The notes: generated by a model from the letters alone, not told the origin. A stretch of DNA of 64,000 nt from Thecamonas trahens ATCC 50062 (GCF_000142905.1 NW_013657641.1:200903-264902); one strand, 5' to 3'. Positions 47,825 through 58,262 are shown, counted from the stretch's first letter. Made by a program: numbers and translations.

Positions 47825-48275
47825 CGCGGTTGCTCTGTTGCACCGTCTCTCTCTCTGCCCCTGCCCCTGCCCTCGCTTCTTGGCCACGGGTCACTAAACT
47901 TGTCGATCTTGCCCAGCGCCTTTCCCCTGGCCTCTTCCTGTCGCCACATTCCCCGCCCGAGCCGGCCGCCAAGCCTGTTGCCTCCACGACGGCCGCCGCC
48001 CGCTGACGGCCGCTAGTACGACACAAACTGGCCCATCGCGAACGTGCCTGAACTCATCGCACACAGTGCTTCGACACCCGCTCTCCATGCAGGCCTCCCT
48101 CATGCTCCTCCAACTTCAACTGTACGCGTGCCTGAGCCTGGGCCCTGTGGCGCGGCATCAAGTCTGTGCCATTTCCTTCGCGCTATTCCTTCGCGCCCTC
48201 CACCGCGCCTTCCCGCCCAACCCGGCCGGCCACCCCCTTCTCTCCCTTAGGCACCACTCGTCTACAAGCCGCAGC
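47825..48275. other. Intergenic region RPB3 / kinesin-2
   Basis: 451 bp, C/T-rich near the RPB3 3' end. The kinesin frame is open into it, but no conserved sequence is encoded. Confidence 0.45.
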
Positions 48276-50468
48276 ATGTCAAGCCGCCGGACACCACGGG
48301 AGGCGAGCGGGAAGAGCAAGGACAAGGGCAGGGGCAAAGGCAAAGGCAAGGACAAGGGCAAGGAGAGCAGGGGCAGCAAGAAGGTGACGGTCAAGCTTCG
48401 GCCGCCGTCGGACGAGCGAGTGCGTGTCGTCGTCCGCTGCCGTCCGCTCGGCGAGAAGGAAGTGACGGACGGACGGAATGTGGTGGTCGAAGTCGACTCG
48501 ACGGCACGGACGGTAGCAGTGTACAAGCCTGACGGCGCCCGTGATCCGCACAAGGTCTTCACTTTTGATGCCACATACGGGCCTGATGCCACACAGCTCG
48601 GCATCTACGAGGAGTCGGCCCGCCCCATCATCGAGGCTGCGCTCGGCGGTTACAACGGCACCATTTTTGCGTACGGTCAGACTGGAACAGGAAAGACGTT
48701 CACCATGGAGGGCGTGTTTGGCGACAAGGCCCTCCGCGGCATCATCCCCAACGCCTTTCACCACATCTTCCAGCACATCGGCGACTCGGTCGACCAGCAG
48801 TACCTTGTCCGCGCCTCGTACCTCGAGATCTACAACGAGGACATCCGCGACCTGCTCTCCAAGAACTACACCCGCAAGCTCGCGCTCAAGGAGCATCCCG
48901 ACTCGGGCGTGTACGTCAAGGACCTCTCGGCCTTTGTCGTCAAGTCGTTCACCGAGATCGAGCGGGTCATGGCCGCAGGCAAGAAGCACCGCGTCACCGG
49001 CGCCACCAACATGAATGCGCAGTCATCGCGCTCGCACTCGGTCTTCACCATCACCATCGAGTGCTCCGAGCTCGGGCCCGACGGCGACACCCATGTCCGG
49101 GTCGGCAAGCTCAACCTCGTCGATCTTGCCGGTTCCGAGCGCCAGTCCAAGACCGGTGCCGCCGGTGACCGCCTCAAGGAGGGTATCAACATCAACGTCT
49201 CGCTCTCGTGCCTCGGCAACGTCATCGCCGCGCTGGCTGACGGCAAGACCCGCCACATCCCCTACCGTGACTCCAAGCTCACCCGCCTTCTGCAGGACTC
49301 ACTCGGTGGCAACTCCAAGACGGTCATGATGGCCAACGTCGGGCCGGCAGACTACAACTTTGAGGAGACCATGTCGACTCTCCGCTGGGCCAACCGCGCG
49401 AAAAACATCAAGAACAAGCCCAAAATCAATGAGGATCCCAAGGATGCTATGCTCCGCCAGTTCCAGGAGGAAATCGAGGCGCTCAAGGCCCAGCTCTCGC
49501 AGCACGGCGTGGTACCCGATGGCGGGGACAGCGCCGCAGCGGCGTCGGGCGGCATTGACGTCTCGCAGGCCCGCATTCAGGAGATGCAGGCCCAGCTGGA
49601 GGCCGAAAAGGCCCGCCTTGCCGCCGACCGCGACATGGTCGACTCTGAGAAGGCCAAGATCGCCGCTGAGCTCGAGGCCCGCGCCGTCCTCCTCGAGGAC
49701 GAGCGCAAGGAGCAGGAGGCGCTCGCCGCCCGCCTCGCCGCCATGCAGGATAAGGTCCTCTCCGGCGGCACCGAAGGCCTTATCGACCTCAAAGAAAAGC
49801 AGGAGCGCGAGCTGGAGGAGCAGCGCCTGCGCCTCGAACGGCAAGCCCGCGAGGAAGAGCGTCTCAAGAAAGAGCTCGAGGCCCAGGCCGAGGAGGCCGA
49901 GCTGAGCAAGAAGAAGTTCTCATCGCTCGAGGAGGAGGCCGCCATCAAGACCCGCAAGCTCAAGAAGCTCTGGTCCAAGCTGCAGAACGCAAAGGGCGAG
50001 CTCTCGTCTCTCGAGGAAGAGCACGCCATCGATCGCCTCGAACTCATGGAGGAGATCCGAACCCAGAACGACGAGCTCAAGCTCTTCCGCTGCATCATCA
50101 ACAACTTTGTTCCTCCCACAGAGGCCCACAAGGTCCAGCAGCGGGCGCTCTGGGATGACGACGCCGACGACTATGTCCTCAAGCCCGTCGACGTCACCTT
50201 TGACCGCGAGCTCAAGCGGCCGGCCGCGCGTCCCGGCGAGAAGCGCCCGCTTCCTGACTATGCCCTCCGTGCCCTCCAGCAAGGTGCCACCAATCCGCGC
50301 TTCCGCGTCGAGAACATTCTCCAGATGGAGCTTGCCATGCCCAAGCGGACAACCGTCGACTACGTTGGCTCCTCCGTCCCGGACACCATCCAGGACGCCC
50401 TCGATCAGGCCTTGGCCGGCGAAGACGAGCTCGAGCTCCGCGCCACCGAAGCCCTTCCCAGCCTGTAG
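48276..50468 (+). CDS. Kinesin-2 motor subunit (KIF3A/FLA10-like)
   Basis: Protein of 730 residues from the ATG at 48276 (MSSRRTPREAS), preferred because upstream codons add unconserved sequence. A Lys/Gly-rich stretch precedes the N-terminal motor domain: VRVVVRCRPL, P-loop GQTGTGKT, YLEIYNEDIRDLL, switch I NAQSSRSHSVF, switch II LVDLAGSE, YRDSKLTRLLQDSLGGNSKT. The neck (NKPKINEDPKDAMLRQFQEEIEAL) is the kinesin-2 signature. A long coiled-coil stalk and a small C-terminal domain follow. Heterotrimeric kinesin-2 drives anterograde intraflagellar transport, which fits the presence of axonemal p28. Confidence 0.93.
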   Translation: MSSRRTPREASGKSKDKGRGKGKGKDKGKESRGSKKVTVKLRPPSDERVRVVVRCRPLGEKEVTDGRNVVVEVDSTARTVAVYKPDGARDPHKVFTFDATYGPDATQLGIYEESARPIIEAALGGYNGTIFAYGQTGTGKTFTMEGVFGDKALRGIIPNAFHHIFQHIGDSVDQQYLVRASYLEIYNEDIRDLLSKNYTRKLALKEHPDSGVYVKDLSAFVVKSFTEIERVMAAGKKHRVTGATNMNAQSSRSHSVFTITIECSELGPDGDTHVRVGKLNLVDLAGSERQSKTGAAGDRLKEGININVSLSCLGNVIAALADGKTRHIPYRDSKLTRLLQDSLGGNSKTVMMANVGPADYNFEETMSTLRWANRAKNIKNKPKINEDPKDAMLRQFQEEIEALKAQLSQHGVVPDGGDSAAAASGGIDVSQARIQEMQAQLEAEKARLAADRDMVDSEKAKIAAELEARAVLLEDERKEQEALAARLAAMQDKVLSGGTEGLIDLKEKQERELEEQRLRLERQAREEERLKKELEAQAEEAELSKKKFSSLEEEAAIKTRKLKKLWSKLQNAKGELSSLEEEHAIDRLELMEEIRTQNDELKLFRCIINNFVPPTEAHKVQQRALWDDDADDYVLKPVDVTFDRELKRPAARPGEKRPLPDYALRALQQGATNPRFRVENILQMELAMPKRTTVDYVGSSVPDTIQDALDQALAGEDELELRATEALPSL

Positions 50469-50646
50469 ACTGTAAATCCACGCGGGTCGACTCATCGATG
50501 GCCAAGCCGATGCCCCCAGTCAATGGCTGCCGTGCCGAGCTTCCACTGCCACCGGTCGCCGCCCGTGCACGAGTTTGGCCCAAGCGACCGCACCGACACT
50601 GTTCTCTCTCTTGCTCTCTCTATATCTCTTGCCCTGCCTCAAGGCC

Positions 50647-51727
50647 ATGACGCTTGTCCAAGGACTGGCCAGCGTGTCTACGGCTGCTGCGTCAGGCTGG
50701 CTGGCGATGACCTGGCTCGGCTGGTCGTGGCTCCTGGCTCTGGTCCTGGCCATGGCGGTGGGCGCGGTGGTGGCTATGGCTACGGCGGTAAGGCGATGGT
50801 GGTCGGCGAGCAGCCGGTGGAAGGGAGGTTTGAGCGTGTGTGTCAGAAGGGCGACTCATCGTGGAAGAGCGAGGATGGGCTTCAATCGCGGCGTGTGTGG
50901 TTGGCGTGGCGGGCGGCGGTCGATGGGGCGCGCAGCGGTCAAAGTCGCCGGCTGAGCTGGTGGCCGAGGCCGAGTCGTGGGATGCCAAGCATCTGCGGCA
51001 TCACTCGGAGATCCTGGAGCTGGCAGCTGGGCTGTGGATGGTGGAGGGTAGCAATGCGTACCCGCTGCCGCGAAACATGTTCATTGTTGCGCTGCGATCC
51101 GGCGGCTTGCTCCTCTACTCGGTCGTCGCTATGAACGAGGATGCGATGCGCGAGCTGGAGGCTCTTGGCATGCCGGAGATCATGGTGGTGCCATCGCGGC
51201 AGCACACCTTTGATGCTGCCCGCTACAAGGCCCGGTACCCGCAGCTGACCGTTGTATGTTCACCCGAGGATGCTGATGTGATCTCCAAGCGGGTTAGCGT
51301 CTCGGCCACTTTTGACGAGACCGACGTGCTCGAAGCCGCAGGCGTTCGGGTCCTCGTCCCGCCTGGCCTCAGGCCACGGATGGCTGGTGAGCGGGTACTA
51401 GTAGTGCCAATTGCAGGTGGGCGGAAGAAGGCGCTTGTGTTCTGTGACCTTATCTTCAACCTCCCGCCGTCGCAGTGCTCGATCATCACCCGGCTCCTCG
51501 GCTCCGGACCGTTCTTTGGGCCGACACGCATCCTACGGTGGTTCGGACTTGCCGATCGCTACGCGTTCCAGCAGTTCCTGCTAGATTGCTCGTACATGAA
51601 GGGCGTTGATGCGGTGTTGATGACCCACGGCTCGCCCGTGCTCGCGCCCTCGGCCACCGGCCTGCGGCTCGGCGGCGATACATGTACCATTCCGGAGCTC
51701 TTGCTCGAGGCAGCGGCTCGGGCGTGA
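50647..51727 (+). CDS. DUF4336-like protein with N-terminal membrane anchor (two exons proposed)
   Basis: Exon 1 is proposed at 50647-50787 (MTLVQGL..., one transmembrane segment WLGWSWLLALVLAMAVGAVVAM). Intron 50788-50935 has donor GTAAGG and acceptor CGCAG (148 nt), and exon 2 runs 50936-51727, for 310 residues. The second-exon frame alone has no ATG before its conserved part, which requires the join. Exon 2 shows WMVEGSNAYPLPRNMFIVAL, LLLYSVVAM, GMPEIMVVPSRQHTFDAARY, YPQLTVVCSPEDA and FCDLIFNLP, the pattern of the DUF4336 family. That family is related in fold to metallo-beta-lactamases but lacks the HxHxDH site. Its biochemical function is unknown. Confidence 0.68.
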
Positions 51728-51821
51728 GTCGTGGCTACCGCTGTGGGATGGAGGATGTTCATTGCCTGCAGTTAGCAGGGTGGCTTCTTCGCCTCCTCCC
51801 TCAGTCGAGCGCAATGGCGGG

Positions 51822-54800
51822 CTACGAAAGCGCCGCACCGGCGATTCCGACCATAAACTGGGCGGTGGCTTCGTCGCTGGCGCGGACAGTCACATCGAGC
51901 GCCTCGGACGAGCCGGTCTTGGAGAGCTTGGCATGGACGAGGACAAGTGTCGAGCCCAGGAGCGAGCCGGCGAGGATGGCCTCGGGCCCGATGAGATCGA
52001 CCGGCGCCACCCCGAGGGCTCCCACAAGGATGTCAGACACCCGCGCAGCGTTGCCGACACTCACTGACGCCAGTGCGACCTTAGCTTCGGACCGGAGCTT
52101 GATCCACTCACCGCCAAAAGTCTCTGTCACCAGCTCCTTGCCGCGCATGAGGTCGGTGAGATCAAAGTGGGTCTGAACTGGGACGAAGCTCGAGCTGCCC
52201 TCACTGTCGGTATACGCCACAGCCATGTTGATGGCGAGGTTGAGCGAGTGCGCTCGATAGGTCGAGGTAAAGACGACTGCGACCGTCGCGCCGCCGGCCA
52301 GCTCACCGCGCAGCGCAAACTTGCTGCCTCTCTGCTCGATGGGCAAGTCGCCGTCGGCGACGACCTGCAGGCCCGATGGGCCCTCGTATGTCACCACAAT
52401 GTTGGCAAGCGGGGCGTCGGATGCGTTGGCGAGGTAGAGCACGACATGAACCGCGGCTTCCGAGTGAGTCTTGCAATCGCGACCGCCAGAGGCGCACTGC
52501 CAGCCGTAGGCTCCACCGGAGGCGGCGGAACTGGTGCCCCCGCTTCCGCTAGCAGCGTCTGTACAGCTGTCGAGAGAGAGAACCGCGGGACCGAGGCCGA
52601 TGCAAACGGGAGGAGCGAGGAGCCTGCGTCCAAAGATGTGGCGGACGCTACCGCCGACGGCGATGGGGTCGGCGCAGTCATGAACGAGAACACGTCCGAT
52701 GGAGGCCCGGGCGAGGTGGGAGCGGTTGAGGCAGGCGTGGATGTACCAAAGCCATCAAGGTCGAGCAGCGATGCTGACGCCGACTTGGAGACTGGCGGCG
52801 GCGATGCCGGTGGCAGACTGCTGCTGCTGCCGCCGCCAAATATGTCGAGGAGTGAGGCTGATCCCTGGGTAGAGAGCGTGTGCGCCTGCGAGTCGGCGCC
52901 AGAAGGAGCAGTATCAGTGGTGAGCGCGGGACTGGATGGCTCACGCGAGCGGGAGCGGCCGCGCGGCTTGCGATCCTTGCGGATGCGGACGCCGACGGGC
53001 TTGTCGAGGCCGAGCGACGAGGTACCGGCAAACAGGGCCTGGGCCTGTTGTTCGCGCGCGGACGCGCGCGGCGAGGACGGAGCGGCGTCGGGCGTCGGGT
53101 CCGAGGTAGCTTCACCGCCAGCTGCCCCACGATCAGCAGACTCGAGGTGCGAGTCCGAGTCGGGAGCCGCCGACAACAGCGCGGGCGTGTGCTCGTTGTC
53201 GTCGGCAACGGTCGGTGTCGCGGGTGCATTCGGGTCAAAGCCCGAGACAAACCCGGCCGTCGCCGCACCCGCCGACTGCACATCGGCGACCGGCTGCGAT
53301 GTGGCAGGCTTGGCGAATCCGGACGCACCCCAGCGGCGCGAGACACCCTGCAGAACGATGCCCCCGACGCTCGGCGGCTCGGCAGCGGCGGCCGGTACAT
53401 CAGGTGCGGCGGCGGCCGGTGTGGTCGGCACAGAGCCAGCCAGAGTGCTTGCAGAGTGCGCGGCGACAGCCGGTGCGGCCTGGGGCTGGAGGAGCGGGTT
53501 GTCGTAGGCGTCAAAGCGGAGAGCGGGCTTGGCAGAGTCAGCGGCTGTCGACGGCAGGGCGGCATCGAGGAGGTCGGCGTCAAAGGCGGCGCCGTCGGGC
53601 CCATCGTGCCACGACCGCTCGGCGCGCGGGAGGTAGCGGCGGCCACCGGAGGCGAGCGAGCGGGCGACAAAGTCGTCAAGGAACGGCAGGGCGGGGTCGA
53701 CGTCGATAATCTCGTTGGCGGCGTCGACAGGCAGGACAACTTCCATGAGATCAAAGTCTTTGGTCAGCTGCTTGAACTCGTAGCAACGCTGTTGGATGTC
53801 GAGGACGGTCGAGTTGGAGAAGCGGTCAATGAGCTGCGCCACCGCGTGCGGGACGGCATGGACCTGAGCAACGAGCTTGGTGAGGGCCGAGATGATGACT
53901 GCACGGGTCTGCGGGTCGTCGTACGGGCGGCGGGCAAGCTCCACGAGCTTGGCCATGACCTGCTCCTCGGTGTAGTCGGCGGAGAGGTAGGTGTACTCGC
54001 CGAGGGTCCAGGAGATGGCGATGATGAGCAAGTCCGGGAGCGAGGGAGCGTCGATCATGGCGACATAGGCCGAGACGGCGTAGGCGCGTAGCTCGTCGTC
54101 GGCGTCGTCGTCGCCGGTGCCCTCAGCAATGAGGCGGAGCAGGTCGTCGAGCATGGCCGGCGATACAACGGTCGGCGCGTACTCAAAGACCAGGTTCATG
54201 ACACGGACGTACCAGGTGGAGCTCGGCGCATAGCGCTCGGCGAGGTTGGCGATGCGCTCGACGAGGTCGGTGCGGAGGTGGGTGTCGACCGAGGAGCGAA
54301 GGTAGGCGAGGAGGCGCTCGACAACGGCCGACACGTTGTGCGGATTGGTCATCTTGAACAGAAGGTCCAGCGTCTTGCGCTTGAGGGTGTCGTCGTCACC
54401 CTCGAGCGAGTCGAGGACGGTGACGGCGTGGCGGGCGGCGTACTTGGGGTCGAGCGCCACAATCTGCGAGAGGGCGGTGATGCCGACGTAGCGGAGGTTG
54501 TTGTTGGTGGAGCCAATAAACTTGGAGACCATGTTGGCGGCCATCTCAAGGAGCAGCGTGTTGGGGTACATGGTGGCGATGGTGCGGACGGCTTCGAGCA
54601 CTACCGAGAAGCCGGCAAAGACGCCGCAGTCGGCCTTGACCATGGCAACCTTGACAACCTCGTACGCTGATTCTGAGCCGCGCAGGTTGTCGGCGCAGAG
54701 CAGGCCGATAATGCGCAGAAGCTGGATCTGGATCCACGGCGCAGGCACGCCGTGGTAGGAAAAAGTGGACGCGAGCTTGTTGTCGGCGACTTGCTTGAGA

Positions 54801-55582
54801 ATTGAGACAAACGAGGGGATTAGGTCGATCCACCCCGCCTTGTCCACCACAACCAGGTCGTGGATGAGAACAAGGGTGGCGGCCATGACGGCCGGGTCGC
54901 GGTCGCAGAGGACTTTGCGGATCTCGTCCTGTAGACCGTCGACGACATCGGGGACCTTGGAGTAGAGCGAGTGGAGGGCCATGACGGCCTTCTTGCGCAC
55001 CATGCCTGACTCGTGCTGCAACAGCGAGACGACCGACGGTAGGACAGCCGGGATGTAGTCTGCCGAGAGCAGGGCCGTGCTGACAAGAGCCACACAGACC
55101 TCGAGCACGTTGGTCGACTTGAGATCGCGCTGCAGCGAGTGGACGAGCAGGATGATGAGCTCGTGTTCTGGATGCAGAAAGAGGGCAGCAGCAAGGTAGC
55201 CTGTCCGCTTGTGGAGGATGTTCTTCTCCTGAGTCAGGTTAACGGCGTGGATGTACGCCGGTTCAAACGAGAAGCCGAGCATTTCACAGTACATGGCCCT
55301 CACCAGCAGCTCCTTCTTGCCCTTGGCCGGCATGTCCGGGTTCTTCAGCGCAGTCTTGACCGTCTCCATCTCGTTCCGTACAATACGTTCCTCCTCCTGC
55401 CACACCTCCTTGATCATGTGAGTGCCGAGGGGAGGGAGGTAGGGGTAGAGGGGGTAGGGGAGGGAGGGAGGGGAGGGGAGGGGAGGGGAGGGGCGTACCT
55501 GCTTGGACGTGGCCTCGCCGATGTGCTTGACCAGGCGGAAGAACTCGTGGGAGAGCCCCCGGTATGTCTCGGAGGCAGACAT
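51822..55582 (-). CDS. AP4E1: AP-4 complex subunit epsilon, frame broken at a C run
   Basis: Exon 1 is 55582-55499 (MSASETYRGLSHEFFRLVKH...TSKQ), intron 55498-55397 (donor GTACGC, acceptor GGCAG, 102 nt), then 55396 downwards. The trunk matches adaptin epsilon: EEERIVRNEMETVK, LGFSFEPAYIHAVNL, HKRTGYLAAALFLHPEHELIILLVHSLQRDL, RKKAVMALHSLYSK, LCDRDPAVMAA, WIQIQLLRIIGLL. A Ser/Pro/Ala hinge follows, then the frame must change: one base added to the C5 run at 52537-52541 leads into the ear domain (AAVHVVLYLANASDAPLANIVVTYEGP) that ends at 51822. That gives ~1219 residues (human 1137). AP-4 sorts cargo at the trans-Golgi. Confidence 0.9.
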
Positions 55583-55596
55583 AGGGGAAGGTGTCG

Positions 55597-55663
<67 letters not shown>

Positions 55664-56060
55664 TGGGTGAAGTGCGTGAGGTGGGGTGACAGCGGTGGTG
55701 AGCGAGCTGACTCTGCCGGATTTCGCGGTTCGGTGCTGCCCGATCATGGCTGGGTCGGCGCCCCGGGGGGGGGGGGGGGGGCAATCATGCACACCACATC
55801 TATGCCTCTTGATATTTGACCATCTCTGCCACCCAGCCTAACCCTCGATGATGCGTGACTTCAAGGTCACCAGCCGACGCTGCGCGACGCATGCTTGGCC
55901 TGTGGCTTGAGGTGGGAGGCGCGCCCGCACGTGATGGCGGCCGACACGTAGACGCCTGCCTGAAGGATGCCCGAGCTGCCGTCGCGGTGACGCCCCGACG
56001 ATCGGGAAGGAGAGCATGATAGAGCTGAGCACAGCGGCCGGGCGGGAGAGCGCGAGGACG
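55583..56060. other. Intergenic region upstream of AP-4 epsilon
   Basis: It holds a TG microsatellite (55600-55657) and a G17-type run (55765-55781). No gene is supported before the piggyBac-like fragment. Confidence 0.5.
55600..55657. repeat. (TG)n microsatellite
   Basis: Uninterrupted TG dinucleotides for about 58 bp, directly upstream of the AP-4 epsilon start. Confidence 0.97.
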
Positions 56061-56470
56061 TCGTGGATCGTCTTGCAACGGACGAGCTTGCCGGTCGGCG
56101 TGGCCGCGCAAGTGGTGGCACGCTATCTTGTACTGGATTCTGGACGCCGCGCTCATCAACGCGTCCGCGCTCTACGCCGACGCAAGCCCACGCCCCGCCA
56201 TGACTCACGTGGCTTTTCTCTACGACATCATCGACGCCCTCGCCGCCGGCGCCGACGTCGTCAGCTTCGCGCTGTCGCGCAAGTGGAAGCGTCCCTCTGC
56301 AGCGGCTACTCGTCATCACCACTCTCCCCAGCAAGCCGCTCTGCGACGCGACTGCCTCCCCTGCCGGAAGGTTCATGGTAAGCGATCGCGGCCGCGGACC
56401 TTTTGCGCCGCGTGTGGCGTCCATCTCTGCATCGCCGACTGTTTTCTGTTGCGGCAGCCATTAACACATT
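56060..56470 (+). pseudogene. piggyBac-type transposase remnant (C-terminal part)
   Basis: One plus frame from 56101 reads KWWHAILYWILDAALINASALY, which matches the conserved RKWW...H-LLD-A-VNA-ILY block near the end of piggyBac transposases (DDE_Tnp_1_7). It continues into the C-terminal cysteine-rich domain CLPC...RSRPRTFCAACGVHLCIADCF. Just upstream, in another frame, EDVVDRLATDEL resembles the VDR-DQ motif that normally precedes it, so the frame is broken there. The catalytic DDD core is absent. No intact terminal repeats were found; a TTAA is present at the right end of the homology. A decayed mobile element, not an active gene. Confidence 0.7.
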
Positions 56471-56857
56471 GTACTACTCTTTTGCAACAATTCATGGACG
56501 TTGCGACGTCTGTCGAGCGTCGCGGAGCGCGGCTTGCGCGATGGACATCTTTGTCCATTGCGTACCGTAAAGGGATGAGTGTGTAGGACGTTGCAAAGGC
56601 CACGATGTCTTGATGCCCGAGATCGTGGGGGGTGAGCGGCAGAAGCAGATCGGATAAGCCCACGCCGACACACCCATGACCATGCCCCATACATGATCCC
56701 CCTCCCCTCGTTCCATCCGAACGTTCGAGGAGCAGACAAGGACACGTGACCTCCCTGGCGAATGGACGGGCAAAAAGAGTGGGAATGGGGCGGTGGGGAC
56801 GACAGCGAGGTCAGTGGCACCTGACTCTCACCAGTGTAGCAAGAGAGAGAAGGAAGT
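56471..56857. other. Intergenic region before the aspartic protease
   Basis: No gene. It contains a short perfect inverted repeat ATGGACA/TGTCCAT at 56541-56558, just beyond the transposase remnant. Confidence 0.5.
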
Positions 56858-58192
56858 ATGTACAAGATGACCATTGCTGCTGTGCTGGCAGTCATGGCTG
56901 TGTCACTGTCCTTGGCGGCGGTGGCAGTGGAGGGCAAGGGCGTGACACTGGGTCTCTCGCGGACAGAGCATGGATTCAAGGCGGACAAGGAGATGATGAT
57001 GATGATGACGGCGGCGGATTCGATGCGCCCGCATGCCTCGCATACCCTGCTCAAGCCGGGTGTCGGTGCCAAGACGGTTGAGGTGCCCATGTCTGGCGGA
57101 CTCCTCACTCTCGGTGCTTACTACATCAACGTCACCATCGGCAGCCAGCCGTTCCTCGCCCTCGTCGACACCGGCTCGTCCAACATCTGGGTGACCGGCT
57201 ACAAGCCTGACGCCAAGTACGCTCCGGTGGCCTGCAACTCACCGGTCTGCCAAAAGTGCAACACGGACGGCTCGGGCTCTTGCCTCTTTGGCCCGCCCAT
57301 GTGCGAGAACGAGGTCTGCCAGTTTGGCATCACCTACGGCGGCGGCGGCTCGCTGGCGGCCGGCCCGCTCGCCACCGATACCATTTGCGTTGGCGGCCTC
57401 TGCACCGACTCGGCGCCGTTTGGCCGCGTGGAGACGAACCTTCCGCCGGGTCCGGGTGCGTTATCGGCCATTGTCGGCCTGGCCTTTGAGCGCAACGCGT
57501 GCAACCCGTCGTGCGTCCCGACGCTCTTCGACTCGCTTGTGGCCGACAACGCTGGGGTCGAGCCATTTTTTGGCATGTGCCTCACCCAGGACCGCGGCGG
57601 CGTCATTGACGTCGGATTTGTCAACACCTCGCGTGTCTCGGCGCCGTTTGTCGACATCTACGTCACCCACGAGCACTGGTACAACATCGAGGTTGTTGAC
57701 TTTGTCATCGATGGCCACGGCCTCGGGCTGCCCGAGCTTGTGTACAAGGTCACTAACGACGTCATTGGCTCGTTCGTCGACTCGGGCACGTCACTCCTCC
57801 TCCTTGGCTCCCTGCCGTTTGCCGCGCTCGCAGAGCGCATGACGACCCAGTACGCCTCGCTCCCGGGCATGTCAGGCTCGTCCAACTTTTTCACCGGCGC
57901 CTGCTTCCCGACCTCGCTCGTCGACCCGCAGCTCGCCAACTACCCGGCGATCTCGGTTGCCATCAAGACGAACGACCCGAAGGAGCGGACCAAGGTTGTG
58001 ACCCTTGCCATTCCGGCCTCGTCGTACCTCCTCAAGGCCGGATCGCAGCGTTGCCTCGGCATCGCCTCTGTCTCGGGCATCGGCGCCATCCTCGGCGACG
58101 TCTTCCTCGAGAACTACTACACCGTCTACTACCCGCAGGCCGGCAAGATCTCCATCGCCGAGGTCTTTGAGTCCAACTGCGTCCCGTCATAG
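56858..58192 (+). CDS. Pepsin-family (A1) aspartic protease, secreted
   Basis: Single-exon protein of 444 residues. Signal peptide MYKMTIAAVLAVMAVSLSLAA. A propeptide with a Met-rich stretch leads into the N-lobe with YYINVTIGSQPFLALVDTGSSNIWV (catalytic Asp104). The C-lobe has GSFVDSGTSLLLL (catalytic Asp308), and the end GAILGDVFLENYYTVYYPQAGKISIAEV is typical of the family. Extra Cys pairs around 125-160 (CNSPVCQKC, CENEVC) resemble nepenthesin-like enzymes. It acts in acidic digestive compartments or outside the cell, alongside the subtilase and cathepsin of this window. Confidence 0.95.
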   Translation: MYKMTIAAVLAVMAVSLSLAAVAVEGKGVTLGLSRTEHGFKADKEMMMMMTAADSMRPHASHTLLKPGVGAKTVEVPMSGGLLTLGAYYINVTIGSQPFLALVDTGSSNIWVTGYKPDAKYAPVACNSPVCQKCNTDGSGSCLFGPPMCENEVCQFGITYGGGGSLAAGPLATDTICVGGLCTDSAPFGRVETNLPPGPGALSAIVGLAFERNACNPSCVPTLFDSLVADNAGVEPFFGMCLTQDRGGVIDVGFVNTSRVSAPFVDIYVTHEHWYNIEVVDFVIDGHGLGLPELVYKVTNDVIGSFVDSGTSLLLLGSLPFAALAERMTTQYASLPGMSGSSNFFTGACFPTSLVDPQLANYPAISVAIKTNDPKERTKVVTLAIPASSYLLKAGSQRCLGIASVSGIGAILGDVFLENYYTVYYPQAGKISIAEVFESNCVPS

Positions 58193-58256
58193 CTCGATAA
58201 ACCGTCACCGCGCCGCTGCCGAAGTGGATGCATGCACCAGCGGCGGGAGCGGGCAA

Positions 58257-58262
58257 AATAAA
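58257..58262 (+). promoter_or_regulatory. Candidate poly(A) signal AATAAA
   Basis: Canonical hexamer 65 bp after the aspartic protease stop. It is notable in a GC-rich sequence, but not every gene here has one. Confidence 0.4.
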
